Shown: positions 44,099-55,063, counted from the stretch's first letter. The stretch is 56,690 bases of DNA from Verrucomicrobiia bacterium (GCA_030430455.1 JAUIJB010000015.1:1-56690), one strand, 5' to 3'. Notes: generated by a model not told the origin, from the sequence alone. Translations and numbers: made by a program.

Positions 44099-44400
44099 GA
44101 GCAAGCCCCGATAGGGGCGCAGGCACGTAGCCCCGGGGTTCACCCCGGGGAACCAGGGCATCCCCCGATCCCGAGCCCCGGAGGGGCGTCGGCGAAGTCC
44201 GAACCGGCAAGACGGCATCCCACCCGCTCCGGACGCTCCATTCCGCCCGGAGCGATCCCGCCGCGAACACCCGGTCGGCCGACGTCGTGCCTCATACCGT
44301 GTCAGTGAAACAAGCTGACTCTCCTGGTCGGGTGGGATGGTCGCCGATTGCCCAGATGAGCGCAGATCGATTTTAAAATCTGCGTCCATCTGCGCAATCC
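44099..44400. repeat. Interspersed palindromic intergenic repeats
   Basis: 44104-44195 holds nested palindromes (CCCCGATAGGGG, CCCCGGGGTTCACCCCGGGG and CCCCGGAGGGGC). 44353-44395 has a CGCAGAT/ATCTGCG inverted repeat around TTTTAAAA, a pattern of a type I associate with dispersed repeats in Planctomycetota and Verrucomicrobiota genomes. With the heptamer arrays they fill 43813-44454; no gene is seen there. Confidence 0.65.
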
Positions 44401-44454
44401 GCGGCCTCCCTTCCGTGGAGCCTCACCAGGTCGGATGGATTTTCAGAACTCGAA

Positions 44455-45426
44455 TCAGTCCCCCGCAACCCTGGCCGTGGCGGCGAGGATCGTTTCGAGG
44501 GACCCGATCAACCGCCCGCGCAGGGGAACGGCGCGCCGGGCCAGGTCCTGCTGTTGCGCCTCGTAGTCGCGCCGGCCGGCCGCCGTCTCGATGGCGATGG
44601 GTTCGAGTTGGAACTCGGCCAGGTCGTATGGGCTCGCCCGCATGTCGAGCCGACGCAGCTCCAGCGCGAGCTCGAAGCAATCCATCAGCAGGTCCGCACC
44701 CACCCACGGCATCGCCTTGAAGGCCCACTTGTAGAGGTCCATGTTGGCGTGGACGCAGCCCGGTTGTTCGAACTCGGGGCGACGGTCGAGGCTCGGCTGG
44801 AGCCGGTTGAGCGGCCGGGCCGAGGCGGGAAAGAAGCGGAAGGCGTCGAAGTGCGAGCAGCACAGCGGGCGCGACTCGACGAAGGCATCGATCTCCGCCT
44901 GCGGCAGGCGCAGCGGCAGCACGCCCTGGTGACGGATCTCCGCCCCGCGGTGCACCATGGCCCATTCGTGGAGGCCGTGGCAGTGGAGGATCGGCGGCCG
45001 CCCGGCGGTGGCGACCAGCAGGTCGTGGATCCACCGCAGGCGCTCGCGCTTGGCGGACGGCAGCTGGCTTGGATCCTGGAACACGATCCCGTCCCGCCGA
45101 CGGTACGGCGACCGGCACCAGAAGGAGGGGAACTCTTCATCGGCTCCGGCTCCGGCTTCAATGGCGGCGGGAAAGCCGGGATGCCATTGCTCGAGCTTGG
45201 CCAGCGAGTGGCGGTAGTAGGTGAACAGGAAGTCCTCGACCGGGTGCGGCCGATTGGCCCCGCGCCGGCGGCGGGTCGGGACCGTGTGAGCTCGAGCCCG
45301 CTCGCGGTGGGCTTCCAGCCTTACGCGCCATTCCGCCGCCGGGATGGGCGCGGGTGTGGGTATGGGTCCCGGGCGGTGCCCGCCGTGGGGCGTGGAGCTG
45401 GAGGAGGGGGCGAGTCGGCCGGGCAC
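44455..45426 (-). CDS. Uncharacterised conserved protein (often mis-called 3-methyladenine DNA glycosylase)
   Basis: 323 residues from ATG 45426; the first 30 are Pro-rich and the start could lie further in. The recognisable block begins WRVRLEAHRERARAHTVP and HPVEDFLFTYYRHSLAKLEQWHPG. Later motifs include ILHCHGLHEWAMVHRG, CCSHFDAFRFF and GCVHANMDLYKWAFKAMPW. Several conserved His and Cys suggest a metal site. Homologues as I recall carry an unsupported glycosylase label; none of the alkylation-repair folds is evident. Function unknown. Confidence 0.72.
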   Translation of the reverse strand: MPGRLAPSSSSTPHGGHRPGPIPTPAPIPAAEWRVRLEAHRERARAHTVPTRRRRGANRPHPVEDFLFTYYRHSLAKLEQWHPGFPAAIEAGAGADEEFPSFWCRSPYRRRDGIVFQDPSQLPSAKRERLRWIHDLLVATAGRPPILHCHGLHEWAMVHRGAEIRHQGVLPLRLPQAEIDAFVESRPLCCSHFDAFRFFPASARPLNRLQPSLDRRPEFEQPGCVHANMDLYKWAFKAMPWVGADLLMDCFELALELRRLDMRASPYDLAEFQLEPIAIETAAGRRDYEAQQQDLARRAVPLRGRLIGSLETILAATARVAGD

Positions 45427-45469
45427 GCAGCGGTGCTACCACGCCGGCCGGAAATTGCCAAAAAATCCC

Positions 45470-45497
45470 TTGCGCCCGCATCGGCAAGGAGTAGTCT
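45470..45497 (+). promoter_or_regulatory. Sigma-70-type promoter for initiator tRNA
   Basis: TTGCGC (45470-45475), a 16-bp spacer and TAGTCT (45492-45497), 37 bases before the tRNA 5' end. An A-rich stretch (CCAAAAAATCCC) just upstream resembles an UP element, and a GC-rich discriminator follows, as is common for stable-RNA promoters. Confidence 0.65.
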
Positions 45498-45533
45498 GCC
45501 GCCCCGCGCCCGAAAGGGCGCCAACACAACAAT

Positions 45534-45610
<77 letters not shown>

Positions 45611-45615
45611 ATGGA

Positions 45616-45637
45616 GGCCCGGTCAACTGACCGGGCC
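45616..45637 (+). terminator. Hairpin terminator after tRNA-fMet
   Basis: GGCCCGGTCA/TGACCGGGCC, a 10-bp perfect stem followed by TTC rather than a long T-run. The stem sequence is related to the terminators at 1-32 and 152-183. Confidence 0.7.
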
Positions 45638-45651
45638 TTCGCCATTTCGGG

Positions 45652-45909
45652 ATGAAGATCTATCGAGTCTACCTCCTCATCAACGAAGCTGGCCGCCGTT
45701 ACATCGGCATCAGCGAGGATGTCGGCGTCCGGCTGGATCAGCATAATGCTGGGGTCTCGAGGTGGACGTCGAAGTATCGGCCCTGGAGGCTGGAATGGAC
45801 GAGTGTCGAGATGCCACTGGGCGAGGCCCGGAAGCTGGAGAACCTGCTCAAGCGCCAGAAGGGAGGCAATGGACTTCAGAGGCTCCTGGACGAATACCGA
45901 GGCTCATAA
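45652..45909 (+). CDS. Small GIY-YIG endonuclease-like protein inserted beside tRNA-fMet
   Basis: 85 residues, a single GIY-YIG domain. VYLLI...YIGIS gives the GIY-YIG strand pair, the catalytic Arg region is GVRLDQHNAG, and the metal-binding Glu is in ARKLENLLKRQK. Its last codons and TAA stop fall in GGCTCATAA, a copy of the tRNA anticodon loop, and a 30-bp copy of the tRNA 3' end follows. The gene is therefore flanked by tRNA sequence on both sides. It may be a small mobile or homing-type gene. Confidence 0.88.
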   Translation: MKIYRVYLLINEAGRRYIGISEDVGVRLDQHNAGVSRWTSKYRPWRLEWTSVEMPLGEARKLENLLKRQKGGNGLQRLLDEYRGS

Positions 45910-45955
45910 TCCCGCGGCCGCGGGATCACAGGTTCAAATCCTGTCCCCGCCACCA
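45900..45955 (+). repeat. Duplicated 3' half of tRNA-fMet
   Basis: GGCTCATAA (45901-45909) repeats the anticodon loop. A GC palindrome (CCCGCGGCCGCGGG, 45911-45924) then stands where the anticodon stem 3' strand and variable loop should be. 45926-45955 is identical over 30 bases to tRNA positions 45581-45610, including CCA. There is no 5' half, so this is not a functional tRNA. Confidence 0.92.
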
Positions 45956-45960
45956 CTTTC

Positions 45961-45995
45961 AAAGCCCTGCAAATCAGTGAGTTGCAGGGCTTTTT
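45961..45995 (+). terminator. Rho-independent terminator after the tRNA remnant
   Basis: AAAGCCCTGCAA / TTGCAGGGCTTT, a 12-bp stem with an 11-nt loop, followed by TTTTT overlap. It was probably the original terminator of the tRNA gene before the GIY-YIG segment was inserted; that history is inference. 45996-46098 shows nothing else. Confidence 0.85.
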
Positions 45996-46098
45996 GGTGG
46001 CCATATCGCGGCACCCCGAATTGGGGGTTGCCGATGCTCCAGATGAAGTTGGCGACCTGGGCGTGGGATTCAGTGGTCAATGCAGGAAAGTGGATCGA

Positions 46099-46698
46099 TC
46101 AAAGGGGGTCTGCCCCTTCGGCAAGGATGTCCAGGTAGGCGGAGTAGCCGTAGAGCCGCCCATAGGTGCCACCAGTGAGCTCACGGACCAGCCCGAGGGA
46201 TTCGAGCTTCTTGAATCCGGTGTTCACCGTCGGAGCGGAGGCACCGATGATCTTTGAGGCAGCGGAGGCGGAAAGGACAGGCTGGTGCTGGAGCGCTTCA
46301 TGAAGTCGGAGAACCGACGCCGCTTCGTTCTGAAGGTGAGCCCTATCTTGCAGGAAGAGGTCGAGAAGGCGGCGGGCGGTGTGGACGGCCTGGTTGGAAG
46401 TTTCGATCACGCCCTCCAGGAAGAACGTGAGCCAGCGCTCCCAATCTCCGGTCATGCGGACTTCTTGGAGGAGCTCGTAGTAGGTGTCGCGGTGTTGCTT
46501 GAAGTGGAGGGACAAGTAGAGGAGCGGCTGACTGAGGACCTTCTCGGCACAGAGAATGAAGGTGATCAGCAGCCGGCCGAGGCGGCCGTTGCCATCGAGG
46601 AAAGGGTGTATGGTCTGTCCGTTAGCGGTGGCGATCAGCACGATCAGCATATGGACGCCGGAGTCTTTGTATTCGGGATACGGAGCTGGTTCGGTCAT
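46099..46698 (-). pseudogene. Fic-family protein, C-terminal fragment
   Basis: 199 residues. The Fic active-site motif is intact (IHPFLDGNGRLGRLL), followed by the helical C-terminal region and a winged-helix domain (SASAASKIIGASAPTVNTGFKKLESLGLV). Fic enzymes transfer AMP or similar groups to proteins. Full-length family members of this architecture have about 350-380 residues; the N-terminal 150 or so, including any inhibitory helix, are missing, and residues before the motif (SGVHMLIVLIATANGQT) are divergent. It abuts the kinase pseudogene. Truncated remnant most likely. Confidence 0.75.
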
Positions 46699-46709
46699 TG
46701 TCGAGGCGA

Positions 46710-47483
46710 TCAGGAAGCGGTGGACACCGTCCGCACCGCGCGGAGCTGGTGGCCGGCGGAGACGGTGTCCTGGATGAACTGGAGGAAGCCGCCGCCGGGG
46801 TGGCAGGGGATGACGTCGAAGGGGATCAGGTCGTCGCCGGCGCGGACGAGGTTCTTGTCGTGGGCATCGAAAACACCGAGGTTGTCCTCGGCGCGGTAGT
46901 AGGCGCTGTCGGTGACCTTTTGGAAACCGAGGCCAGCGAAGCAGGCGTCGATCTCCGGGGTGCTCACCGGGACGATGTCGAAGCGCGGTTGGGAGGTGAC
47001 GATGGCGAGGTCACGGGGCGCATCTTGGGCGATGATGCCCTCCAACACGTCGAGGGCGGGGGACGAGCAGGTTCTGCAGCCGGAGCCTTTCGAGATCTTC
47101 GATTGGGGTTGCTTCCCAGAGGTGGAAGCGGCGGGCGTCGTCGGCGGAGGAGGCCAGCGCCAGTTCGATCCCCGGGCTGAGGCCGAACATGCCGTTGCGG
47201 GTGACCTTGAGCACACGGTCGCCGCGCGGCAGGATGTCGTGTTCCTGACCGCCGCGGTCGAGGAAGGGGGCGATCTCCTCCGGGTTCAGCAGGAGACCCA
47301 GACGGTCCGCCCATTCACGGAGACGGGCCTCCTGCCGGGCGAGAGGGGGCGGCCCAGATGAGCCTCCACCTGCGTCCTGAACTCCTCGGAGGTGATCGAG
47401 CGCCGCGACGACAAGATCTCCCGCATCCGCGCCTCGCTGATCAGCGGGCGGACTTCCGGGGTCTTGGTCACGGTCGCTTTCAC
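46710..47483 (-). pseudogene. Polyvalent-protein-type kinase, broken by two frameshifts
   Basis: Three consecutive frames join into one protein. 47483 to about 47347 gives MKATVTKTPEVRPLISEARM. The next frame reads ARLREWADRLGLLLNPEEI ... KVTRNGMFGLSPGIELALAS. From about 47060 the third reads LDVLEGIIAQD ... YYRAEDNLGVFDAHDKNLVR to FIQDTVSAG. NLGVFDAHDKNLV resembles a kinase catalytic/metal segment. Both shifts fall in runs of five G (47345-47349 and 47058-47062), so recent slippage or sequence error is possible. I recall the family as kinases of polyvalent proteins from mobile elements. Confidence 0.68.
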
Positions 47484-47789
47484 TATCCATGAGCCTATAC
47501 GGGCGGGCGGGGTGCGGCAAGAGTGGGATTTGAAACCGCGGGTCCTTTCAGTTCAGGCGTTCGAGGGACCTTAGGAAGCCTGAAAGAGCCCGGCAAAGCC
47601 GTTTCCGACTGAAATCGTCGGGGAAGGGGGGAGCCTCCTTTGCCCGGGAGCCAGGCGTGGCCCTTGATGAGCAGGGGATGCAGAATCGCGAGTCCGGGAG
47701 GCCGTCGGATCGGGAGTCGGGGTGGCTCCGGGCAGGGGACTTGGGCAATCCTTTGGACGCCGACCGATTGTGTCGTCGACCTTGCCTGC
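47484..47789. other. Gap without recognised features
   Basis: 306 bases between the kinase pseudogene and the DUF1801 pseudogene. I see no gene-like frame, RNA or repeat. The moderate base composition fits degraded coding sequence or spacer. Confidence 0.4.
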
Positions 47790-48203
47790 ATGAAAGCCGA
47801 TCCATCGATCAAGTCGCCGGGCCGCTACATCGCCAGCCTGCCGGACGGACGCCGTGAGGCGATCCGGGCGATCCACGAGGCGATTGTCGCGCGTGTTCCG
47901 GAGCTGAAGCCGCGGATGGTGAGCGGGATGATCGGCTATGGCCAGATCCGCTACCGGACCAAGTCGGGCTGCGAGGGCGACTGGGCGGTCGTCCTGCTGG
48001 CGAACCAAAAGCAGTACATGTCGCTCTACCTCGGCTGCGAGGGAAAGACCTAACTCGCCGAGGAGAACGCCGGCCGGCTCGGAAAGGTGAGTTGCGGGAA
48101 GTCCTGCGTCCGGTTCCGCAAGCTCGAGGACCTCAACCTCGAGGTCGCGCTGGAACTGGTCGAGCGCTCGGCGGCGGCGTGGCGCGAGTCGACCGGCTCC
48201 TGA
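47790..48203 (+). pseudogene. DUF1801 protein interrupted by one in-frame TAA
   Basis: The first 87 codons from ATG 47790 read as a normal DUF1801 start (SPGRYIASLPDGRREAIRAI ... MVSGMIGYGQIRY ... NQKQYMSLYLG). Codon 88 (48051-48053) is TAA. The frame then continues LAEENAGRLGKVSCGKSCVR and RKLEDLNLEVALELVERSA to TGA at 48201. The family has an aromatic residue, usually Tyr, at that place, so a single change of TAC or TAT to TAA explains it. DUF1801 proteins have unknown function (YdhG-like fold). Recent inactivation or recoding. Confidence 0.8.
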
Positions 48204-48300
48204 GTCGGTTCCCGGATCTTTATCCGGGGATAGAACCAAGCCCGCCCCTGCGTTTCCTCCTCGCCATCCACCCGGTGGAAGGCCCTAAAATTCCCCTGAA

Positions 48301-49305
48301 ATGACACCCGGCGAGTTTCCTCCATCCTCCAGCCGCCGCCGCTTCCTCGGTGGCGCCATGGCCACGGCCGGTTTGGCCGCGGTGACCTCGGTGGCCCAGG
48401 TGGCGGGCGGCCAGGAATCCTCCGAGCCGGCCACGCCCAGCGACATGAATCCCACCCCCTTCAAGCTCAAGTACGCGCCCCACCCGGGGATGTTCAAGGC
48501 CCATGCCGGCGACGACATCGTCGAGCAGATCCGCTTCGCCGCCTCACAGGGGTTTTCCGCCTGGGAGGACAACGGCCTGCCCGGGCGACCGCCCGAGGAG
48601 CAGGAGAGGATCGGCGAGGCCTTGCGCGAGAGCGGCATGACCATGGGGGTCTTCGTGGCCTACGGAAACTTCAACGAGCCGGTCTTCGTGAGAAAGGATC
48701 ACCCGAAGCGCGAGGAGCCGGTCGAGCGACTCAGGCAGGCGGTCGAGGTCGCCAAGCGGGTCGGCGCCAAGTGGATGACGGTGGTGCCGGGTTCGATCGA
48801 TCGTGGCCCGACCCGGGACGGCAACCGCTACGGTGGCAGCCGCCTCCGCGAGGGGGCGCAGATGGCCAACGCGATCGACCTGCTGCGACGCTGCGCCGAG
48901 GTGTTCGAGCCGCACGAGCTGGTGATGGTCCTCGAGCCGCTCAACTGGGAGACCAACCATGGCGACGTCTACCTGCGCTCGACCGACCAGGCCTACGCCT
49001 TGTGCAAGGCGGTCGACTCACCGGCCTGCAAGATTCTCTACGACCTCTACCACGAGCAGATCACCGCCGGGAACCTGATCCCGACCATGGAGCAGTGCTG
49101 GGACGAGATCGCCTACCTCCAGGTCGGCGACAACCCGGGCCGCCAGGAGCCGGGGACCGGCGAGGTGAACTACAAGAAGGTCTTCGAACGGGTTGCGGCG
49201 AAGTCGCGCGAGATCGTCATCGGCATGGAGCACGGCAACTCGAAGCCGGGCAAGGAGGGCGAGCTGGCGGTGATCGAGGCGTATCGGAAGGTGGATGTCG
49301 CCTGA
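48301..49305 (+). CDS. Hydroxypyruvate isomerase-like TIM-barrel protein with Tat signal
   Basis: 334 residues. The N terminus has a twin-arginine signal (SSRRRFLGGAMATAGLAAV). The barrel matches sugar-phosphate isomerase/Hyi proteins: VMVLEPLNWETNHGDVYL, ILYDLYHEQITAGNL, AYLQVGDNPGRQEPGTGEVN and IGMEHGNS supply the Glu/His/Asp metal ligands. Known relatives isomerise hydroxypyruvate to tartronate semialdehyde, but secreted planctomycete/verrucomicrobial paralogues may act on other sugars. Stands alone. Confidence 0.85.
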   Translation: MTPGEFPPSSSRRRFLGGAMATAGLAAVTSVAQVAGGQESSEPATPSDMNPTPFKLKYAPHPGMFKAHAGDDIVEQIRFAASQGFSAWEDNGLPGRPPEEQERIGEALRESGMTMGVFVAYGNFNEPVFVRKDHPKREEPVERLRQAVEVAKRVGAKWMTVVPGSIDRGPTRDGNRYGGSRLREGAQMANAIDLLRRCAEVFEPHELVMVLEPLNWETNHGDVYLRSTDQAYALCKAVDSPACKILYDLYHEQITAGNLIPTMEQCWDEIAYLQVGDNPGRQEPGTGEVNYKKVFERVAAKSREIVIGMEHGNSKPGKEGELAVIEAYRKVDVA

Positions 49306-49398
49306 GGGTGGACACTCCTGTCCGCCCGGGGTGGCCCGGGTGCCGGCGGGCGGGGAGGGCGGAAGCCGGCGGCGGGTCGCCGTTCGGCCGGGCGCTCC

Positions 49399-50127
49399 TC
49401 AGCGTTTCGCGATGATGTCCTGAACGAAGTAGAGGTACCGGCGCGTGTTGCGGACGACGAGTTCGCCGGTAGTCAGCACCGCCTGGGTACCTTGCGGGAA
49501 GGTCACCCCGTGGTCCTCGAGGGCCTCCCTCGCGGGGCGCTGCGGAGCCATGCCCCCGGAGGCAAGGCCAAGTCGCTTGAGAACCTCGCCATCCACCGTG
49601 AACGTGTAGGTCAGGATCTTGTCGTTCCACAGCGGCGAGCTGGGAATGGCGCCGAAGTCCTCGCCGATCCGGACGACGCGGGCCTTCAACTCCTTCGCCA
49701 ACTCGACCCGGTCCTCCCGGGTCAACCGGCTGACCACCATCTCGAGTTTCTTCGCGCTTTCGCTGAAGACCTCGGGGGATTTCATCACGAAGACCATCTC
49801 CATCTTGCCGTCGCCGAGCGGGATCTCGCCGGCGTCCCACTTTCTGATGGCGATCTCGGCGAGTTGGACGGCGTCGAGATCACCCGCTTGCCTGGCGCTT
49901 TCCAGCCGCCGGTCGAGGCTCGCGCGGTAGCTGGCAAGGAAGTCCTGGATGGGCTTTTCGGAGACCTCGAGGGCGTCGAGGTAGACCGGGTCGAGTTGCT
50001 TGAGCTTCTCGCCCACCGGCGAAGAGGGGCTGAACACGCTGAGGCGGGACGTCACCGTCTCCGCGGCATCCGACGTGAGCCGGGCGAGGAGGCTTGCGGC
50101 GAAGAGGGCGAGGGCCAAGGACTTCAT
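49399..50127 (-). CDS. Secreted protein of unknown function
   Basis: 242 residues from ATG 50127 (MKSLALALFAASLLARLTSDAA), chosen because it begins a good signal peptide; the frame stays open upstream. The mature part is helical then strand-rich, ending in RRYLYFVQDIIAKR. No family was recognised. Divergent from uvrB. Confidence 0.68.
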   Translation of the reverse strand: MKSLALALFAASLLARLTSDAAETVTSRLSVFSPSSPVGEKLKQLDPVYLDALEVSEKPIQDFLASYRASLDRRLESARQAGDLDAVQLAEIAIRKWDAGEIPLGDGKMEMVFVMKSPEVFSESAKKLEMVVSRLTREDRVELAKELKARVVRIGEDFGAIPSSPLWNDKILTYTFTVDGEVLKRLGLASGGMAPQRPAREALEDHGVTFPQGTQAVLTTGELVVRNTRRYLYFVQDIIAKR

Positions 50128-50333
50128 CGGCCGACAGGGGAGCAGAGGGGTCAGGGAAGCTACAAGGAGGAAGCGAGACAGCCGGGGTGGCCGGGTCGCT
50201 TGCTCGCCTCTCCGCGTGAAGAGCCAGCGGCGGGCCGCCGCTGGCACGGCCTGGAGCGGGATGCTCCAGTCACGGATGATGCTTGCGAGTGCTCCCCCTT
50301 GCCCGGACGGGCATCCCGGGCTAGGCAGGGGGC

Positions 50334-52508
<2,175 letters not shown>

Positions 52509-52530
52509 GGCGGCTGCGCCGCCAGTGCCG

Positions 52531-52634
52531 AGTGAGCTAGTGGGCTAGTGAGCTAGTGAACCAGTGAAGAGTGCTTGGGGCGCGCCCTGCTCCGCACAAG
52601 CTCATCCACCATCCACCATCCACCATCCACCATC
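52531..52634. repeat. Octamer and heptamer tandem arrays after uvrB
   Basis: 52531-52570 has five imperfect 8-bp units (AGTGAGCT, AGTGGGCT, AGTGAGCT, AGTGAACC, AGTGAAGA). 52603-52634 has four copies of CATCCAC, period 7. They fill the convergent gap between uvrB and the zinc-ribbon gene. Confidence 0.85.
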
Positions 52635-52648
52635 GCCGCCGCAGGCGG

Positions 52649-54109
52649 CTAGGGCAGTTCAGGGATCCAGCCGATGCCCTTGATCTCGTCGATCTGGAAG
52701 AAGTGGTCGCCCTGGGAGTTCTCGCCCTTGTAGAGGGAGATGATCAGGGGCGGGCCGGCCTGCTTCATCAGGTTGCTGAAGTCCTCCTCGGAGTAGCCGG
52801 CGCGGCTCTCGAAGATGGTCTGCAGGCGGGCCTCGGCGAGGGTGCCCTTGCGGACCCAGGCGACCTGCTGGCGCTCGGGCATGGGCGGGCTGAGCACGTA
52901 GGGCGAGAACAGGCTCTCGGCACTCTCGTTGGTGGCCGGCTTGACCAGCAGCCGGAAGGTGCCGCGGCGGTCGGTGGGACCCTCGGTGAAGCGCTTGAAG
53001 CTGTCGCGGTGGAAGTCGTTGAAGCTGACCCAGTCGACCAGCCACTCGTCGAGGGTCGGCAGCACGGCCACCGGGAAACCGCGCGGGAGCTCGGGGGTGC
53101 AGACGAGGTAGACGTGGGCACCACCGACGGTGCGCAGCGGTTCCACCGAGGTGGTCTCGATCGGGCCGTCACCGAAGTTTTCGGCGTCGAGGCGCATGTC
53201 GGCGGCCAGTTCCTCGCCATTGAGCACCCAGACGTTGCGTGCCGCCCAGTCGGGCGCGGAGAGGAAGGCGTTGAGGGTGGCCTCGGGCGATGGCTCGCCC
53301 TCGGGGACGCCGTCGAGGGGCAGGGGATCGGTCGCCGAAGCCGTCCCGCCGGGTTGCTCGCCCGTGCCGCCGGGCTCGACGCCGGTGCCGGTCGCCGGTG
53401 GGCCGGGCTGGGGGATGTCGGAGGTCGCGGGCCCCGGCCTCGGCGGATCCGGCGGCGGCACCACGATCGGCGGCGGCACGGCCATCGGCGTTTTGACCCC
53501 GACCAGGAAGCCGGCGACGAAGGCAAAGCAGATGCACAAGAGGCAGGAGAGGATGAAGATCGCGAGGCTGATCGCGCGGCGAGGCGCCGGGGCGGGTTCC
53601 GCGTCGGCACCGGGAACGTGCAGGCCGGAATCGGCCGGGCGCTTCCTCGCCGGGGCGGACTCACGGCGAGCCGACTCGCGGGGGCGCTCGGCGGGCGGCT
53701 CGGGCTCGCGGGTTTCGACCGGCGGGCTTGACGCGCTCGCCGGGCTTGCGGGCGGTGCCTCCGGGAAGGCGGGAACCGCGGCCTCCCCGCGGGCGGCCGG
53801 TGGCTGGCTGGACGGGGGCCGGCTCGGCGGCAGGGGATCGACGAGCGAGGGGTGCCGGGCCATCTCCAGCGGGTCGGTGAAGCCGTGGAAGTCCTCGAAG
53901 AATTCCGGCAGCGGCTCCTTCGGCTCCTTGGAGCCGGCTTGCAGCGGCGATTCCAAGGCCGGCCACGTGGGGGCCTGCGGCTGGGCCGGTGCCTCCGGCG
54001 CGGTGATCTCCGCGTGACAGCGCGGGCACGGCCCGGTGATGCCGGCGGACGCGGCGGGCAGCTTCAGCTGGATGCCGCAGGACGGGCAGGGAAAGGAGAT
54101 ATCTTCCAT
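52649..54109 (-). CDS. Membrane protein with N-terminal zinc ribbon
   Basis: 486 residues. A zinc ribbon at the N terminus (CPSC at 8-11, CPRC at 28-31, the common MJ0042-like pattern) is followed by a long Pro/Ala-rich linker, one transmembrane segment (about 190-212, ISLAIFILSCLLCICFAFVAG), a second Pro/Gly-rich linker and a C-terminal domain of about 220 residues of unknown family. Its ATG overlaps the TGA of the phosphopantetheinyl transferase by one base. Role unknown. Confidence 0.78.
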   Translation of the reverse strand: MEDISFPCPSCGIQLKLPAASAGITGPCPRCHAEITAPEAPAQPQAPTWPALESPLQAGSKEPKEPLPEFFEDFHGFTDPLEMARHPSLVDPLPPSRPPSSQPPAARGEAAVPAFPEAPPASPASASSPPVETREPEPPAERPRESARRESAPARKRPADSGLHVPGADAEPAPAPRRAISLAIFILSCLLCICFAFVAGFLVGVKTPMAVPPPIVVPPPDPPRPGPATSDIPQPGPPATGTGVEPGGTGEQPGGTASATDPLPLDGVPEGEPSPEATLNAFLSAPDWAARNVWVLNGEELAADMRLDAENFGDGPIETTSVEPLRTVGGAHVYLVCTPELPRGFPVAVLPTLDEWLVDWVSFNDFHRDSFKRFTEGPTDRRGTFRLLVKPATNESAESLFSPYVLSPPMPERQQVAWVRKGTLAEARLQTIFESRAGYSEEDFSNLMKQAGPPLIISLYKGENSQGDHFFQIDEIKGIGWIPELP

Positions 54110-54849
54110 CAGACGGGCGGCGCTTCGCGTGAGCCTCGCACGGAGGGCGGGGGGATGTCGATCCCTTCGGGCAGCGGAGCGGGAAGGATCTCGTGTACGC
54201 TGCGGGGCGCCGCCGCGGCGATCCGGTAGCCGGGGGCTTCATCCAGCGTCAGCGGACAACGCTTCAGGTCCCCGAGGCCGGCCAGGGGACGGTCGCTGAT
54301 GCCGCCGTCGCCGTGCAGGCGGAGTTGCCGCGGGTCGAAGCTCAGGCCGGTGCCGATCGCCTTCAGCAGCGCCTCCTTGTGAACCCAGATCTCCAGCAGG
54401 GCCGCAGCGCGCGGGCCGGGCGCCGCGGGGAGGTGGGCGATCTCGTCCGGGTGGCAGAAGGCGTCGACGCAGTCGAGCAGCGTGGCGGCGCGGTCGCGAT
54501 GCTCGAGGTCGATCCCGACCGGCCCGGCCGGCGAGACCAGGATCACGGCGAAGCCGCGGGTGTGGCTGAGGTTGAAGTGCCGCTGCGGGATCGCGGGCTT
54601 GCCGTTGGGGCCCCAGCTGAACTCGATGTCGCGGGGCTCGCGGCCCGTCGATGCGGCCAGCACGCCGCGCAGGGCGGCGCGGGTGGCCGACCAGCTGAGG
54701 GCGTCGGCAGGGAAGTGAAAGCGGTCGGCCTGCTGCTTCTCGGCATCACTCAGGGCGGACTCGACGAAGCGCGGGTCGACACGCTGTGGGTCGACCCCGT
54801 GGACTCGCGCCGTCGCGGCGGCGGGTTCCGGGTCGGGAGCGGTGGTCAT
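54109..54849 (-). CDS. 4'-phosphopantetheinyl transferase (Sfp type)
   Basis: 246 residues from ATG 54849 (MTTAPDPEPAAAT). The enzyme activates carrier proteins by adding the phosphopantetheine arm from CoA. Motifs: FNLSHTRGFAVILVS, VGIDLEHRDR (Mg2+-binding Asp and Glu) and WVHKEALLKAIGTGL (usually W-x-x-K-E-A). The length of about 240 places it with the Sfp/Gsp group that serves secondary metabolism. Divergent from the fkbH-like gene across 424 bases. Confidence 0.92.
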   Translation of the reverse strand: MTTAPDPEPAAATARVHGVDPQRVDPRFVESALSDAEKQQADRFHFPADALSWSATRAALRGVLAASTGREPRDIEFSWGPNGKPAIPQRHFNLSHTRGFAVILVSPAGPVGIDLEHRDRAATLLDCVDAFCHPDEIAHLPAAPGPRAAALLEIWVHKEALLKAIGTGLSFDPRQLRLHGDGGISDRPLAGLGDLKRCPLTLDEAPGYRIAAAAPRSVHEILPAPLPEGIDIPPPSVRGSREAPPV

Positions 54850-55035
54850 GCCGGCAGCGACCCTAAGGGTTGACCCGCAGGCCGGCAATCGCCGGGAAGG
54901 GTGGGAAAATCGGACGATCCAGGGCTTGAAAGGCCCCCACGAGATCACGTAAGGGAGGTCGTGAAGTGTTGGTAATGGGTTGGGGTTCAGTGGTTTAAGT
55001 TAATCGTCCGGAGAAGGTTTGGAGTCCCGGAAATC

Positions 55036-55063
55036 TTGTTTTCTTAAGTATTTTCCCTATGCT
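55036..55063 (+). promoter_or_regulatory. Sigma-70-type promoter before the fkbH-like gene
   Basis: TTGTTT (55036-55041), a 16-bp spacer and TATGCT (55058-55063), inside the only AT-rich part of the 54850-55273 gap. It would give a leader of about 200 nt that contains the 21-bp array. Confidence 0.5.

Noticed and set aside
43296..44114. Open frame across the octamer and heptamer arrays
   Set aside because: Made only of repeat-encoded residues; it also runs antisense through the second arsR gene.
45900..45955. Second tRNA
   Set aside because: Only the anticodon loop and 3' half are present; there is no acceptor 5' strand or D arm.
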